NCBI GenBank assembly: GCA_964247055.1
Contig: OZ176050.1
Span: forward strand, 13,578,001 to 13,642,000
Direction: 5' to 3'
DNA length: 64,000 bases
Origin: Paragordius varius
Lineage: Eukaryota; Nematomorpha
The notes below the pieces were generated by a model that saw nothing but the letters and a program-made list of their open reading frames with translations, was not told the origin of the DNA and searched no databases. The position numbers and the translations under genes were made by a program. Below, piece after piece: positions 12,406 through 22,799 of the stretch (the stretch's first letter is position 1; every line of letters begins with the position of its first letter).

Positions 12406-15400
12406 ATTTACAGTTCAAATTCACCCTAAAAATAAATAAGTATTTTTGAACTAATATAACTCATCATTAATAATAAAATATATCTTTATGGCATAATTTA
12501 TTATTTTTTCGGTATTATTTTAATTTAAAACAAATTTTTATTTTTTAAAAATATATAAAAATAGAGGTAATTTTTAATCTTAAAAAACATATAACTTATT
12601 TGAGGGTGATTTTAAATTGTTCGAGGGATTTGAATTGTAAATGGTATATAACATTTATTATCAAGATAAAACATCAAAATCTTAATTATATTTACAAAAA
12701 GATCATACATTTTTTTAAAGAAATTTTATATTTTATAAATTCTCAAAATTAAAAATTACTTGTAACTGGAGTGATTTTGGGTTTATCTTTTCCCTCTTTG
12801 GTAGTATCATCCTGTTCAATTTTTGTACTTTCAGTCGATTTGCCTTCCATTTGTTTTTGTTCATCAGTGCCTTTAAATATAAAAAATATGGTTTTTTATT
12901 GCTAAATATATTAATATAAATTTTTTGCTTTTCATTCTAAAATTTAAATTAAACTTTTTATATTATTTATAAAATTGTAAAATAATTTATTAACCTTCGA
13001 AAATCTATGTATTGAATTAAAAAAAGATTAATTTTAAAGCTGTTAAATTTTAAATAGTAAAATATTTCATATGCATTATTAATTTTACTTTTTGTAGTAG
13101 AGGTCGATGTATTTGATTTTTTCAATAAATTGCTCAAATTTTTGGCAAGTTTATCTGTGGTGACAGATATGCCATCTTTCTTTTTGGCATCTTTACTGAT
13201 TGTTTCACTTTTCTAAATCAATGGATATCCCATATTTAAAATTATAAACAGTGGGCTTTAGAAAGACAGTTGAAATTAAAAATATTCAGACTAAATTTTA
13301 GTTAAAACTCTATTAAATAACTTATGTTATAACTCTTATAATCCTCATAATAATTTTTCAAAAACTTTATGATTTCGGGTATCAAACATGGAGTTAATGT
13401 AACACCTTTTTAATAATTACATATCCGCTTATTTTACAACCGTATAATCATATATGTTGTATCCACAAGTATTAAAAAATATATATGGTTTTACATTTTC
13501 TAAATACAAGTTATCTACACTTTAAATTGACTTTATATATTTCCGTCTTTAAAGTATAAATGATGAGATCCAATCAATGTTAATGAAATTATAAGTAAAT
13601 TGAATTTCAAACAGAATAAAAATATAGATAAAAACTTCTCACTTTAACTGTGTCGGGTTCATAATGTTCGCTGCATATGTGAAGAAACTCTTGAACTTTC
13701 AATACATTACCCGTACCTATTACAATATATATAAAGTAAAAATTTTAAGACTGTAGGCAAAAAATTGTTAGTAAAACAAATTTTTTGTAAAAATTTATAC
13801 TGGTTCCTAAACTCTACTTTTATGGTAAACACAAATTTAACATTTGTCCTAAAATTATATTGTTAACCCCTTTTTAAAACAGGATTTACAATAATATTTG
13901 TAAAGGTAAAAATAAAAAGTTAAAACAAAAATCCTTATTATTAAAATATCAAATTTTTCTTGAAATCATATATTTTCAATTATCTTTTATCATTTAAAAT
14001 GGGTCAAAAGTGCCTGAAAATAAGTTGTTAAAAATTATGGTTGTATTTATAAAAAATTCAATTTAGTTTTATCTTTTTATTTCAATTACCCTTTTTATGA
14101 AAAAAATATAAAGCTTTTATGACTTTTAACAATGGTTTAAAATTTTTTTTATAGAATAAATCTCTTGGCTGGGTATACCTGCATATGCACAAGCTTCAAT
14201 CAATGTTTTAGACATGCTTCGAATCGGTTCTGTAACGGCATCTAAACTATGGCAAACAACTTCGACGGCCTCTTGCTTTCCTAAAATAGAACAAAAATAA
14301 AAAATGTAAGGCAAAATAAAATATTTTATGTTAGACTTATTCATAAATATAAAAAAGTGTTATATATATATTGATATCCAATTTAATTTTCGCATAACGT
14401 TTGTAATTGTATAATCTTTATGGATAATCCGTAATATTGGATATTGCGACTTATTTTCATTTGTAAGTTTGACTTTAATTTATTCATGTTAAATTTTACC
14501 ATTGATAAAATTAAAAAATCAAATTCATTATAAACGTACAATATTATCAAAAAAATACTTTAAACTATTAAATGATTATGTATATGTATATATACCATTT
14601 ACAGTTTAAATTCACCCTCGAACAATTTAAATTCACCCTTAAACAGTTCAAATTCACCCTTAAATTAAATTAAAAAATTTCGGTCTAATACAACTCATCA
14701 TTTAAATTTAATATATTTTTATGGCTATTATTTTGATAACATACAAAATTTTCTTTTTAAAAAATAAAAAAAAATATAGGTAATATTTAATCTTAAAAAA
14801 CATATAAATTATTTTAGGGTGAATTTAAATTGTTCAAGGGTGAAGAATTGTTCAAGGGTGAATTAAACTGTAAATGGTATATTTCTTTCCCCTTCAACAT
14901 ATAAATACATAAACTACACATAATTATAACTATTTAAAGCTACTTAATCAAATCAAATAAAATGATGACAAAAAAAAGAATAACCCATATTTGTAAGTGC
15001 TAAGGAGAGCGCTAAAAATCGACATGGGGTAAGGTTTGCACGTAACTCAATATCCGATTTTTCCAAGAAAATACTCAAAACTGCATTTGTTAAATCAGTG
15101 CATTCAGAGCCGATGGCTATAAGACCACAGGAGAGTGCACATATTCCTAGAGTCTGTCATCCAAATAAAAAATAAATTGAATTTACAGTTAAAATTGGAA
15201 TTATACGGACAAAACGTAATATTAAAACAATTATGTTTCTAAATACATTAAATTTAATTTATTCAAATATATCTGTCATCGTTTTGAGTTGGTTACAAAA
15301 TAGGAAATAGAAATGTGTAAATCTACTCAAATATAACATTAATATTGTAATATATATAGTTTATATGGTTTGAAAGATTATGATTGTTTTGTCTTTTATA

Positions 15401-18400
15401 ACAAAAAAATATTTGTCTTTATATTTTTACGCTTTGTTCGTATATATTTAATTTTTACTTACTGGAGTAAAATTGGATTGAAAAAATATTTTTAAATTAG
15501 TTTTTCCTACCTCCATACTAGCTTTTGGATCACGTAAGCCCTCTAACAGCAATGACAAAACATCTTCACGTTTTGAACCGGCATAAGCTAAACCAAGACT
15601 AAAATAAGGAAATAACTTTATAAAAATCATATATATATATTCACAATTTTTATTCGCCCTCGAACAATTCAATCATTCTCAAATAAATTTTATATTTTTA
15701 AGATTAAAAATTACATATATTTTTAAAAAAAAATTTGTTTTAAATTAAAAGAATACTGAAAAAATAATAAACTCCGCCATTAAGATATATTTCATATATT
15801 AATAATTAATTATATTAGTTCGAAAACACAAAATTCATTTTTAGAAGGTATTTAAACTTTAAATGGTTATCATAAATAAGTTATGATAAAAGAAGTAACA
15901 AATTTAATACAATAAAAACGAATAATATGGATACCTTAATATTAAAAAATAAATAGTAATCAATAAAAATTTTGATAATAAAGAAAACAAGGGAAAAGCA
16001 AATATTGTATTAATAAGTAATAAAAAAATTTTCAAACCGGAGCATTAGTTTTTTCAAAAAAATCGTATTAAATCGTAAAACAAAAGTTTAAATTTTAATT
16101 CTTTAGAAATAAAAACTATAAATCATTCATTTATGTATAAGGTATGCACATTAATTCTTGGCCAATTAGTACTGCAGCGTATGTTATAAAACAAATATTG
16201 TCCATAATTACATAAAATTTAATGTTGTAAGCTTGAAAACAATTGTATTTTCAACCATTGTTTTACTGAAATACCACCTAGCCAATAATAACGTGATTTA
16301 ACCAACATTAATGTGCATACTGTATATTAATACATAATACTTAATACTTTTAGATATACTTTTATTCAATGCTTGTCTCAAAAAATATAAAATTAAAATT
16401 TGCAAAATATAATTACCCAATAAAAGATGCCAATCGAAGAATAGTACTATCACTGCTCACATAATCGGCTAATAGGGCGAGAGCCGGATCACAATCATTG
16501 TGGACGCCTGTATTAACAATTCCACATGCCATTAATGCACCAGCCTAATCATAAAAAAATGATTATTATTTTTTAAAATTCATTGTTTAGAAATTTTTGA
16601 ATGTTATAAGTAGGGGCTTTGATTCAAACGAATTATTATTTTATACCATTTACAATTCAAATCCACCTTTTAACAATTTAAATTCACCCTTTAACAATTC
16701 AAATTTACCCTTTAACAATTCAAATTCACCCTCGAACAATTCGAATTCCCCCTTTAACAATTCAAATTCACCCTCGAACAATTCGAATTCACCCTCGTAC
16801 AATTAAATTCACCCTTTAACAATTCAAATTCACGAAATTGATTTATACCATTTACTGTTCAAATTTACTCTTAAACAATTCAAATTCACCCTTTAATAAA
16901 TCAAATTTACCATTTAACAATTCAAATTTACCCTTTAACAAATCAAATTTACCATTTAACAATTCAAATTTACCCTTTAACAATTCGAATTCACCCTAGA
17001 ATAATTCAAGTTCCCCCTTTAACAATTCAAATTCACCCTCAAACAATTCAAATTTACCCTTTAACAATTCAAATTCACCCTTTAACAATTCAAATTCAAG
17101 AAATCAATATATTATACCATTTACAGTTCAAATTTATCCTTTAACAACTCAAATTCACCCTCGAACAATTCAAATTTACCCTAAAAATAAATTATGTGTT
17201 TTTGAACTAATATAATTCAATATACCCACAGTTTATTATTTTTTCAATATTATTTTAATTTACAACAAAATTTTATTTTTTAAAAATATATAAAAATATA
17301 GCTAATTTTTCATCTTAAAATATAACTTGAGGATGAATTTGAATTGTTCAAGAGTGAATTTGAATTGTTCGAGGGTGAATTTGAATTATTCAAGGGTGAC
17401 GATAAATCATTAATGGCAATTTATACCATGATAAAGAAATAATGTAGAACATACTTAAAGTTACGTAATTTAATATAATTGATTGAGTTTAAACAATTTT
17501 TCTACTCTATATATTATACGTAATGATTGATAATTGATGATATGTAACTTAAAAAACAAAAAAAAGCCAAAAATTATAAATTTAAATTTAGCTACCTTTA
17601 TATACTCCTCAGTAGTGTAAAGGTATTTATCGATTTGGGTAAAACCTGTATCCACATCCCAAAGATATATTAAACCAAGCGAAGCTGTTGCACTCATCAT
17701 AGCTATACAATAAATATTAAATATAGACTAAAAAACCATTCCTTTTTAGATACTAGATCTATTAATATTTAAAGGTACATAATAAAGTTAGTAAATTAAT
17801 ATAAGTGTGTGCCAAAATTTTCATGACTAAATACTTTTTTAATATATGAAGGAAGCTATAATTAATCGAGAATACAATAAGGCTCTTAGTTTTTCAAAAT
17901 ATATAAATACCAAAAACAATAAATTCCCTTTCAAAAAATATTGAATATAAAATTAAATATATTAAATATAATGATATATGAGAACTAATTTACAGTTGAA
18001 AAAAGTATAAATTACTAATTGTTTTTTTATTACCAAATAAAATATATAGCAAAGAGCATTTATATTGGCTAATATAAAAGTGAAAATAACTATAAACCAA
18101 TAATACTGCCCTTTGCCGTATATGCCATTTGGCAATAATTAATAAAAAAAATAGTAAAGTAATCTCATACTGTAAATGGCATAACTTTAAACATAAATTA
18201 ATAAATGTCTATCAAGTATAGAGTATAAAAACTGCTTTTTAACCAAATATATTTAGTTTTTTCAATTTTCAGTTAATAATGGCTAAAAAATAGATAAATC
18301 ATCCACTTTTAAGACTATTTCTGTACAATTTTTCCAAAAAAATAAAAATCAAGCAAAATATCGATTATTTCAAGTAATGAAAATTACCATGATCTTTGTT

Positions 18401-21253
18401 CTTGTAAATCCATTTATTTCCACCATCAATCGTGAGGAGTTTATCGCGACCGAAACCAGCATTTAGGAAACCATTAACGAAAGATGAAGCCAGATTTTGA
18501 CGGGCACTATCGACCTGAGCCCCTGAAGCACCAAGCCCAAAACTCGGTCCTAAAACACGTGTGCAATTATTAATTCTCAAAAGTTTTGTTGAAAATAACT
18601 AAAAAAAATTGTGTAAAAGTTAGTTTTTAATCACTACTAGTTATTGAAAGTTGAGTTATGATAACAAGGGATTCTTTTGTTAAAATTAGTTTAATATCAT
18701 TTCAATACAAAAAAAAATTGTGTAAAAGTTATTTTTAATCACTTTTAGTTATTGAGGAAAGGATATTTTTACAATAAGATTAGTTTAATATCATTTCGAT
18801 AGGTGAAAATTGATTCTAAAAGTTAACAATCATTACTCAATTCACAAACCATCAGACAACTAAAATTATAAAACTAATAATTAAAATTTTAATCAAACAA
18901 CTATACCAAAATTTAAGCCTTAAATACATTTATATTCTACTTCGACACTACATTTTACCGCTAAAAATTATAAGATACTTTGCTTTAAAAAAAGATATTT
19001 TGCTTAATCTAAAGTAAAATCTTCTTACTGATAGGGTCAAGGTGAGATTTGTAAACGTCTTCAGGAACTTTGGGTTCAAGGATATCCAATTCACGAGCCA
19101 ACGATAAGAATTGCGTATTGAGTTGCGTGTTTGAAAGAATTTCATTAATTTCTTCACCAATCATCCCCATGGCAACGGCGGCATCTTTAGTATGTTGTCC
19201 CTCATTTATATCCATAGCCATAACTGTATCATCAGCACTTAAATAATTGATACTTTGACGGGCTAAAATGTAAGCCAACTGCTTTTTCATTGCACTATGA
19301 ATATATATAGGTATATAGGTATGTAACAATTAACATGTATAAATATGCGATATAAAACTACGTAAATTTTAGGTTTCGTATATATATTATAGCCCCCCCC
19401 CCCCCCCCAAAAAAAAAAAAACTTTGCAAAATATGATTAAATTACATATATATTAATTTAAAAATTAACGGTTTACCAGTATTTAAAATTATTTTATGCC
19501 CCCTAATACCATTTTTAAAGTAAAACTCCAAAATACAAATATCCTTCACACTTTTATATACCATTTATAGTTTAAATTCACCCTTGAACAATTCAAATTC
19601 ACCCTCGAACAATTCAAATTCACCCTTAAACAATTCAAATTCACCCTAAAAATCAATTATCTGTTTTCGGGCCTATATAACTCATTTTTAATACGAAATA
19701 ATATAGTTAATATATAAACTTATATTATTTTAGTGTGAATTTGAATTGTTTAAGGGTGAATTTGAATTGTGAATGCTATATTAAAAATTATATGGATCCA
19801 TCTAAAAAAATTTACCTATCGGTACATGCATCGAAAATAGATTTGACAAGATGTGGATCATTCATTTGAAGAGCCAAAATCATTGCTTCAACAGGCTTTT
19901 GGAATTGTTGATAAATTTCGAGTGCAGTTCGCAACAAATTCATATTGTCCGGTTCGGGGACATAATTGATACAGCTATATGTGACAAATTTCAACAAATA
20001 ATAAAAAAAATTTTCGGAATATTCACACAAAAAAACCTGACATTTAGCCAAGCCAAAATTAAAAAATTGTTAATTTTTTTCAAAAACATAATATTTGAAT
20101 CTAAATATGTTTCAACATCATTGGAAAACTAAATGAAATCTGAGCAACATACACTGTATGTAAATATATACCCACTTAATTTCAAAGACTGCTAAACAAA
20201 CTCAAAATACATTTGCTAACTTATCTAAAAAAAGTTTTAAAAAATCCTTCTGCCAAAACATACCTGACAAGATAAAGAGCTACTCTCTGATAATTTTCGG
20301 CATCCACGTGTTGTTTGATCAAAGAAAGCGATTCAATATCCATGAGTAAATCACATGCCTCAGTTTCACTATTGTGAGCCATACTAAACTTCACAATGTC
20401 ACGAATGAGGGAATGAATTTTTTCCCGATTACATTGAACGAGATGGGTAAGCGTAGGTGAAACCACAGCTGGTAAAGTGTGTTGATTATCAACAGTTTTA
20501 TTTTCTGGTTCAGAACCGCTATTTTTGGCATTTGGAGATGTTAGGGTTTCTGTCACTATAGGCCATACTAAACGGACTTCTGCAGACAAATGTCTATAGA
20601 TTTGCGTGAAATTAATTTGGATTTAACAATAATGAGTGAGTAAATATTTTATTTATCAAATTTTGTATTAAAATTTGAGAATAAGATAAACAGATTAAAA
20701 CAAGTAAATGTAAAAAGGATGTTGAGTTTGTTTAAATAAAAATCAGTACCTGACATATTCATGACCCCAGCTACCAATTTCTTCATTTGATCCCATCAAT
20801 CGATATTTCAAACATTCTTGATTCTCAGACGCAAAAGTCATCGATAGTACTGAAACTATGTCTGCACAAAATTCCTAAAAAGTAAAAAAAAGAAAAATTA
20901 CTTTAGTTGATTTGTCAATAATTTTATCATGTATCTCTTTAAGATTATTAAAGTAAGGCCGTAAAAATTTAAGTGGTTTTGGTACGGATGTCATTGAAGT
21001 TGTCGAAGTTCGAATCATAGTTCTCAACAGTTCTAGTGCATTCCGATATAGCTTTTGATCAGGTTCCTTAAATATTATAAATATTTATATACGTTTAAAC
21101 GCTCTATCAACAAATCAATTTCTTCTTTAATTTGTTTATCTTCATCGCTCTAAAATTAAAATGTTATTTTACCAATTCTACGATAATGGGTGCATCATTC
21201 TCTTTTAATTTTTTTTCGCTTTTTTCCACATTTTGAGGTGGTTCAGGGGCCAT
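3034..21253 (-). CDS. PSMD2: 26S proteasome regulatory subunit RPN1 (PSMD2), 23 exons
   Basis: Scaffold of the 19S base that binds ubiquitin, UBL shuttle factors and the deubiquitinase Ubp6/USP14. Exons, right to left: 21173-21253, 21093-21149, 20902-21066, 20750-20874, 20264-20593, 19816-19974, 19029-19294, 18388-18549, 17596-17702, 16417-16544, 15511-15598, 14985-15153, 14179-14280, 13643-13716, 13089-13212, 12760-12870, 10776-10958, 9922-10029, 9185-9351, 8083-8254, 5263-5505, 4486-4604, 3034-3219. They sum to 3426 nt (1141 aa) with consistent phases. The N-terminus is Pro/Lys-rich, then [45 protein letters not shown] and [16 protein letters not shown]-repeat segments include [13 protein letters not shown] and [41 protein letters not shown] and the C-terminal [12 protein letters not shown] / [17 protein letters not shown] / KKNPNY complete it. 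Human RPN1 is 908 aa; the excess is mainly the insert in exons 15-18. Introns 1-3 are 23, 26 and 27 nt, while intron 20 is 2577 nt. Start chosen at the first in-frame ATG of exon 1. Confidence 0.97.
3257..3613. mobile_element. MITE family B, copy 1 (RPN1 intron 22)
   Basis: About 357 bp. Begins TATACCATTTACAGTTCAAA and ends with its inverse, ...TTGAATTGTAAATGACATAT. The inverted ends contain several head-to-tail copies of a roughly 21-bp motif, CAATTCAAATTCACCCTTGA. The core carries a conserved segment ending TTTATGGTATAGTTTATTAT. About eleven copies are in the window. Non-coding. Confidence 0.75.
3616..3907. mobile_element. MITE family A, copy 2 (RPN1 intron 22)
   Basis: Inverted termini ATTATACACAGACAAAACGT and TTTTGTCCGTATAATTACAA, then TTCTTACTG, flank a diverged core with the paired AAAGACAAATATT / AAACATTGTCTTTATA segments. 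It abuts family B copy 1 almost directly. Confidence 0.65.
4169..4450. mobile_element. MITE family A, copy 3 (RPN1 intron 22)
   Basis: Starts CAGTAAAAACTTAAATTATA, preceded by TA, and ends GTTTTGTCCGTATAATTTCA. It lies about 35 nt beyond the donor of exon 22 (donor at 4485, minus strand), so the element occupies the 5' part of the intron as transcribed. Confidence 0.7.
5025..5262. repeat. Tandem repeat of about 85-90 bp, three units (RPN1 intron 21)
   Basis: Three units containing TTAAATT...AAACCACATCTAAA, TTTTTGCAA(G/A)GTACCTTATAAAT and TACAAAA lie head to tail and end against the donor of exon 21. Units are about 90% alike by eye. Confidence 0.7.
5490..6734. repeat. Tandem array copying the exon-21 splice acceptor (RPN1 intron 20)
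   Basis: The exon-21 boundary on the plus strand reads CTTGCATTATTTGTCCCTAT (minus strand: ATAG, then GGACAAATAATGCAAG). About eleven further copies of TTGCATTATTTGTCCC lie at roughly 5642, 5729, 5811, 5902, 6161, 6265, 6341, 6413, 6519, 6597 and 6694. Each is followed by TATTTATTCAG-type sequence and a family-A MITE terminus (CAGTAAAAATTGAAATTATA, then CGGACAAAACGTAAATATAT). Units are about 75-110 bp with one longer interval. Every good unit therefore carries MITE end, AG acceptor and the first 15-20 nt of the exon. Read-through from a wrong copy should meet stops. Confidence 0.85.
6735..6953. mobile_element. MITE family A, copy 4, at the end of the acceptor array
   Basis: A nearly full family-A element: CAATAAAAATTAAAATTTAA, then CTATGGACAAAACGTAAAAA, to ATATTGTCCGTATAATTTGT, then ATTTTTACTG. 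It terminates the tandem array and may be the parental copy. Confidence 0.6.
7281..7472. mobile_element. MITE family B, copy 2, internally shortened (RPN1 intron 20)
   Basis: Left end ATACCATATACAAAATTCAC, right end GAATTTGAATTATTTTAGAG, then TGTAAATGGTATATA. The core is mostly missing. Confidence 0.55.
7745..7998. mobile_element. Near-palindromic insertion carrying a hammerhead-like motif in each arm
   Basis: The arms pair over long distances. GAAATTATAAATGATATGTG (about 7793-7812) is the inverse of CACATATCATTTATAATTTC (about 7956-7975), and AATCGCAGACTAGTTTCGTG (about 7828-7847) nearly mirrors the segment CCAAACTAGTCTGCGATTAC of the right arm. Outer AATTAATTGAAAA/TTTTCAATTAATT also pair. 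The right arm carries the more complete hammerhead motif. The left arm (minus strand) has TGATGA...GCACGAAACTAGTCTG with about 7 nt missing from stem II. The element sits in RPN1 intron 20. Confidence 0.7.
7872..7941 (+). ncRNA. Hammerhead ribozyme-like motif (type I, minimal stem III), copy 1
   Basis: CUGAUGA at 7895-7901 is followed by stem II GUUC/GUAC (one mismatch) with loop UAACAA, then CAAAC, and UAGUC ending at the expected cleavage position after 7925. Stem III would be the self-complementary ACUAGU, as in dimeric double hammerheads of newt satellite and Penelope-like retroelements. Stem I pairs GUCGUA-side bases 7889-7894 with UGCGAU 7926-7931, then AUAGU with ACUAU beyond an internal loop. 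The conserved G of GAAA is C here, so this copy is probably inactive. The structure, not sequence similarity alone, supports the call. Confidence 0.65.
8310..8735. repeat. Three diverged tandem units, about 130-170 bp (RPN1 intron 19)
   Basis: Each unit contains GGAATACTA(TA)AATACCG, TTTATTTTTTACATATTAAT and ATCTGCAGATTATTAATCAA. ATCTGCAGAT is itself a perfect palindrome. Confidence 0.65.
9500..9810. repeat. Two tandem units with (TA)n (RPN1 intron 18)
   Basis: Both units carry AAAATGACTTTTTT-like or GAATGACATTTTTT-like sequence, then GATAA(A)GTCATTTCAAAAA, then CATATATATA and, further on, TTAACATAATAAATTATA. The first unit has a long (TA)n run at 9560-9588. Confidence 0.55.
10943..12260. 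repeat. Tandem array copying the exon-17 splice acceptor (RPN1 intron 16)
   Basis: The true exon-17 edge on the plus strand is TTTTTTCGGGTGCTAAAGTG (minus strand: CTTTAG then CACCCGAAAAAA). Copies recur at about 11164, 11445, 11686 and 11985, spaced 220-300 bp. Each is followed by a diverged family-A MITE (AATTAAAGTTATAAAGACAA, AAACTTTACAACA, ... GGGTTTAAAAAAGTATGGGT). Each unit is thus one MITE plus one acceptor plus the first 12-18 exon bases. Confidence 0.85.
12403..12651. mobile_element. MITE family B, copy 3 (RPN1 intron 16)
   Basis: Follows a (TA)n run at 12361-12402. Starts ACCATTTACAGTTCAAATTC and ends TTTGAATTGTAAATGGTATA. The inner core TTTATGGCATAATTTATTAT is conserved. Confidence 0.75.
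14588..14882. mobile_element. MITE family B, copy 4 (RPN1 intron 12)
   Basis: ATATACCATTTACAGTTTAA at the left and TAAACTGTAAATGGTATATT at the right, with three 21-bp motifs at the left end and two at the right. Confidence 0.75.
15184..15462. mobile_element. MITE family A, copy 5 (RPN1 intron 11)
   Basis: CAGTTAAAATTGGAATTATA, then CGGACAAAACG, to TTTTTACGCTTTGTTCGTAT, then TTTAATTTTTACTTA. It lies just upstream (transcript sense: downstream) of the donor of exon 11. Confidence 0.65.
15630..15870. mobile_element. MITE family B, copy 5, degenerate (RPN1 intron 10)
   Basis: Retains CGCCCTCGAACAATTCAATC at one end and the inverted core (ACTCCGCCATTAAGATATAT). Ends are eroded. Confidence 0.4.
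16642..17430. repeat. MITE family B cluster with expanded 21-bp minisatellite (RPN1 intron 9)
   Basis: The family-B terminal motif CAATTCAAATTCACCCTTTA has been amplified to about 20 head-to-tail copies between 16640 and 17190. The run is interrupted three times by the element start TATACCATTTAC(A/T)GTTCAAAT. It ends with one ordinary inverted end at 17325-17400. Variants differ at CTTTAA versus CTCGAA. Confidence 0.75.
17993..18172. mobile_element. MITE family I, copy 1 (RPN1 intron 8)
   Basis: About 180 bp, diverged copy of the element at 46427-46612. CAGT...AAGTATAAATT at the left, ATACTGCCCTTTGCCGTATA in the centre, and ...GTAATCTCATACTG followed by TA at the right. Confidence 0.5.
18600..18802. 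repeat. Two tandem units of about 100 bp (RPN1 intron 7)
   Basis: Both contain AAAAAAATTGTGTAAAAGTT, TTTTTAATCACT, TAGTTATTGA and ATTAGTTTAATATCATTTC. Confidence 0.65.
19393..19408. repeat. Homopolymer run C16 followed by A12+
   Basis: Uninterrupted C tract directly abutting an A tract in RPN1 intron 6. On the transcribed (minus) sense it reads poly-T then poly-G. Length is likely variable or uncertain. Confidence 0.9.
19556..19782. mobile_element. MITE family B, copy 6, shortened (RPN1 intron 6)
   Basis: TATACCATTTATAGTTTAAA at the left and GAATTTGAATTGTGAATGCT, then ATAT, at the right, with three 21-bp motifs on the left. The internal core is partly deleted. It ends about 35 nt from the donor of exon 6. 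Confidence 0.7.
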
Positions 21254-21810
21254 TTGTTTGGATGTTCAAATGATATATGAAAATCTTTTTTTATTTTTTC
21301 CTAAATAACATAGGCATAAAACCAAAGTAATATTAAATTTTATATATTATGATAATATCATTTCAAATTTATTTGTATAACAATAAACGCGACATCCAAG
21401 TGTGAGAGTGTCAGCCAGGGATATAGAAAAATCTCTTTTTTTGTCCCAAATAATTATGTTTGATGTAATAATGTTTTAAAAATATTTTTTTATGTGCATA
21501 ACATTAGACAATTTTAACTTATTTGAATTTTTTTTAACTTAATATCATATATAATATAAGCCCTTTATTTTATGGATGGGGTGGTAAAAAAGTCGCACTT
21601 GACTTGTAAGCCAAGTGTGGCAAGTTGAGCTTTACTTAAGCCAGCAAGTTGTTTATATTTCAACCCGTTAGCTGTCGTTTTTAAAATAATAAAACCATTC
21701 GCCTTTACACACTCTTATATTATTTTACTACAAGTTTAACCCTAATACATGTATAATATATATATATATATATATATATATTGGCATATAACTTAATTAT
21801 TTATTTTAAG

Positions 21811-21957
21811 CAATACCAGTCTCATGAAAAATCAATTTCGCTCAAAATTCTAAGGTTAATACAAGTAAAAATACTTGGATATATTTATAGATTGTTGCAG
21901 GCTAAGTACGTAACTACTTTAATAGGACGCACCCTGGACAATTGTCGTTTTGATCCT
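21811..21957 (+). CDS. Possible two small exons of an unrecognised gene
   Basis: An exon 21811-21854 bounded by TTTTAAG and GTTAATAC, a 36-nt candidate intron, and an exon 21891-21957 bounded by TTATAG and GTAGATAT give the continuous frame HEKSISLKILRLLQAKY, then VTTLIGRTLDNCRFDP. A further segment at 22071-22180 reads YPTVKIIHEQFFNKSERKNR, then VATYKTFVKN and a stop. I do not recognise the family, and the junction to the third piece is not settled. It lies in the gap between the divergent RPN1 and MTRR genes. It may be a small mitochondrial-type protein or chance. Confidence 0.25.
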
Positions 21958-22218
21958 GTAGATATATAAAAAAATTAATTTATTTTTTTTGAAAATACAT
22001 ATATAACCTTTTAAAATATAGATATGTTATTTTAAAGAATATCGTTCCATTATTAAAATTTATATTATGCAGGTTATCCTACAGTGAAAATTATACATGA
22101 ACAATTTTTTAACAAATCGGAGCGCAAAAATAGAGTTGCAACATATAAAACGTTTGTTAAGAATTAATGATGAGAGCATCGATTTTATAACTACACAAAT
22201 TTTCCCTAATGATATTAA

Positions 22219-22768
22219 CACTTGGATACAACACACTCATTTTAGTTCTTCGATTCGAATTGGGGTAGTTGGATACCCCAGGCCTGTTTAAGATCAAATA
22301 CTTTACAAAGTATGGAAGCAATCAAAACCATGGCAAAATTTTGCATTTATATAATATAAATAAACGAAATATATAAAAAAAATTATTCAAAAATACTTGA
22401 TATTACTTATTTTGAACAAAAGCTGAAAGGTAAAAATTTAGTCAACGTGACATGCGTCAAAATTTAAATAAAAAAATAATACAAAATAAACCGCTTTTTC
22501 TATTTCTATTAATGTTAGATGTAATTTATATAAAAAATATGCTTTAGTTTTACCCTTAAATGGAGACGTTGTAAAAAAATGTCGTCGAAATATTTTGTGA
22601 TGGACCTTTTTCTAAAACAAAATTTTATCAAGATATTTTGGCAAATTTATATAATATTTATCAGGATAGAAACATATATTTAAATTAAGACCGTTTCATT
22701 CAGTAGTTTTTAAATTTTAATTTAACTTTAGTCTGGGGTATATAGATACCCCAGATTAAATTGAGGTG
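22219..22768. mobile_element. piggyBac-like MITE (family D, copy 1), TTAA-flanked
   Basis: Flanked by TTAA at 22215-22218 and 22769-22772. The left end starts CACTTGGATACAACACACTC and contains GGGGTAGTTGGATACCCC. The right end contains GGGGTATATAGATACCCC and closes AGGTG. A second copy in inverted orientation is at 33161-33741, so ends are corroborated. No transposase. The TTAA target is diagnostic for piggyBac. Confidence 0.75.
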
Positions 22769-22799
22769 TTAATGAAATAATACGTGGCGCACTTTTGCA

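Larger units (their letters stand above)
9922..13212 (-). other. RPN1 lineage-specific charged insert (exons 15-18)
   Basis: Exons 15 (13089-13212), 16 (12760-12870), 17 (10776-10958) and 18 (9922-10029) encode about 175 aa. They lie between the conserved LLHICSEH segment (exon 14) and [17 protein letters not shown] (exon 19). Most animals have only a short Glu/Lys-rich linker here. The order is a Lys/Ser/Thr-rich stretch ([14 protein letters not shown]), an acidic/Lys stretch ([16 protein letters not shown]), a stretch with [20 protein letters not shown], and a likely coiled coil ([20 protein letters not shown]). All junctions keep frame, so it is probably translated. Function unknown; it should project as a flexible or helical loop from the RPN1 toroid. 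Confidence 0.85.

Noticed and set aside
16597-16806. ORF rich in NNSNSPF repeats
   Set aside because: It is the translated family-B minisatellite inside an RPN1 intron, not a gene.
19851-20132. Plus-strand ORF of 93 codons
   Set aside because: Antisense shadow of RPN1 exon 6 and the adjoining intron.
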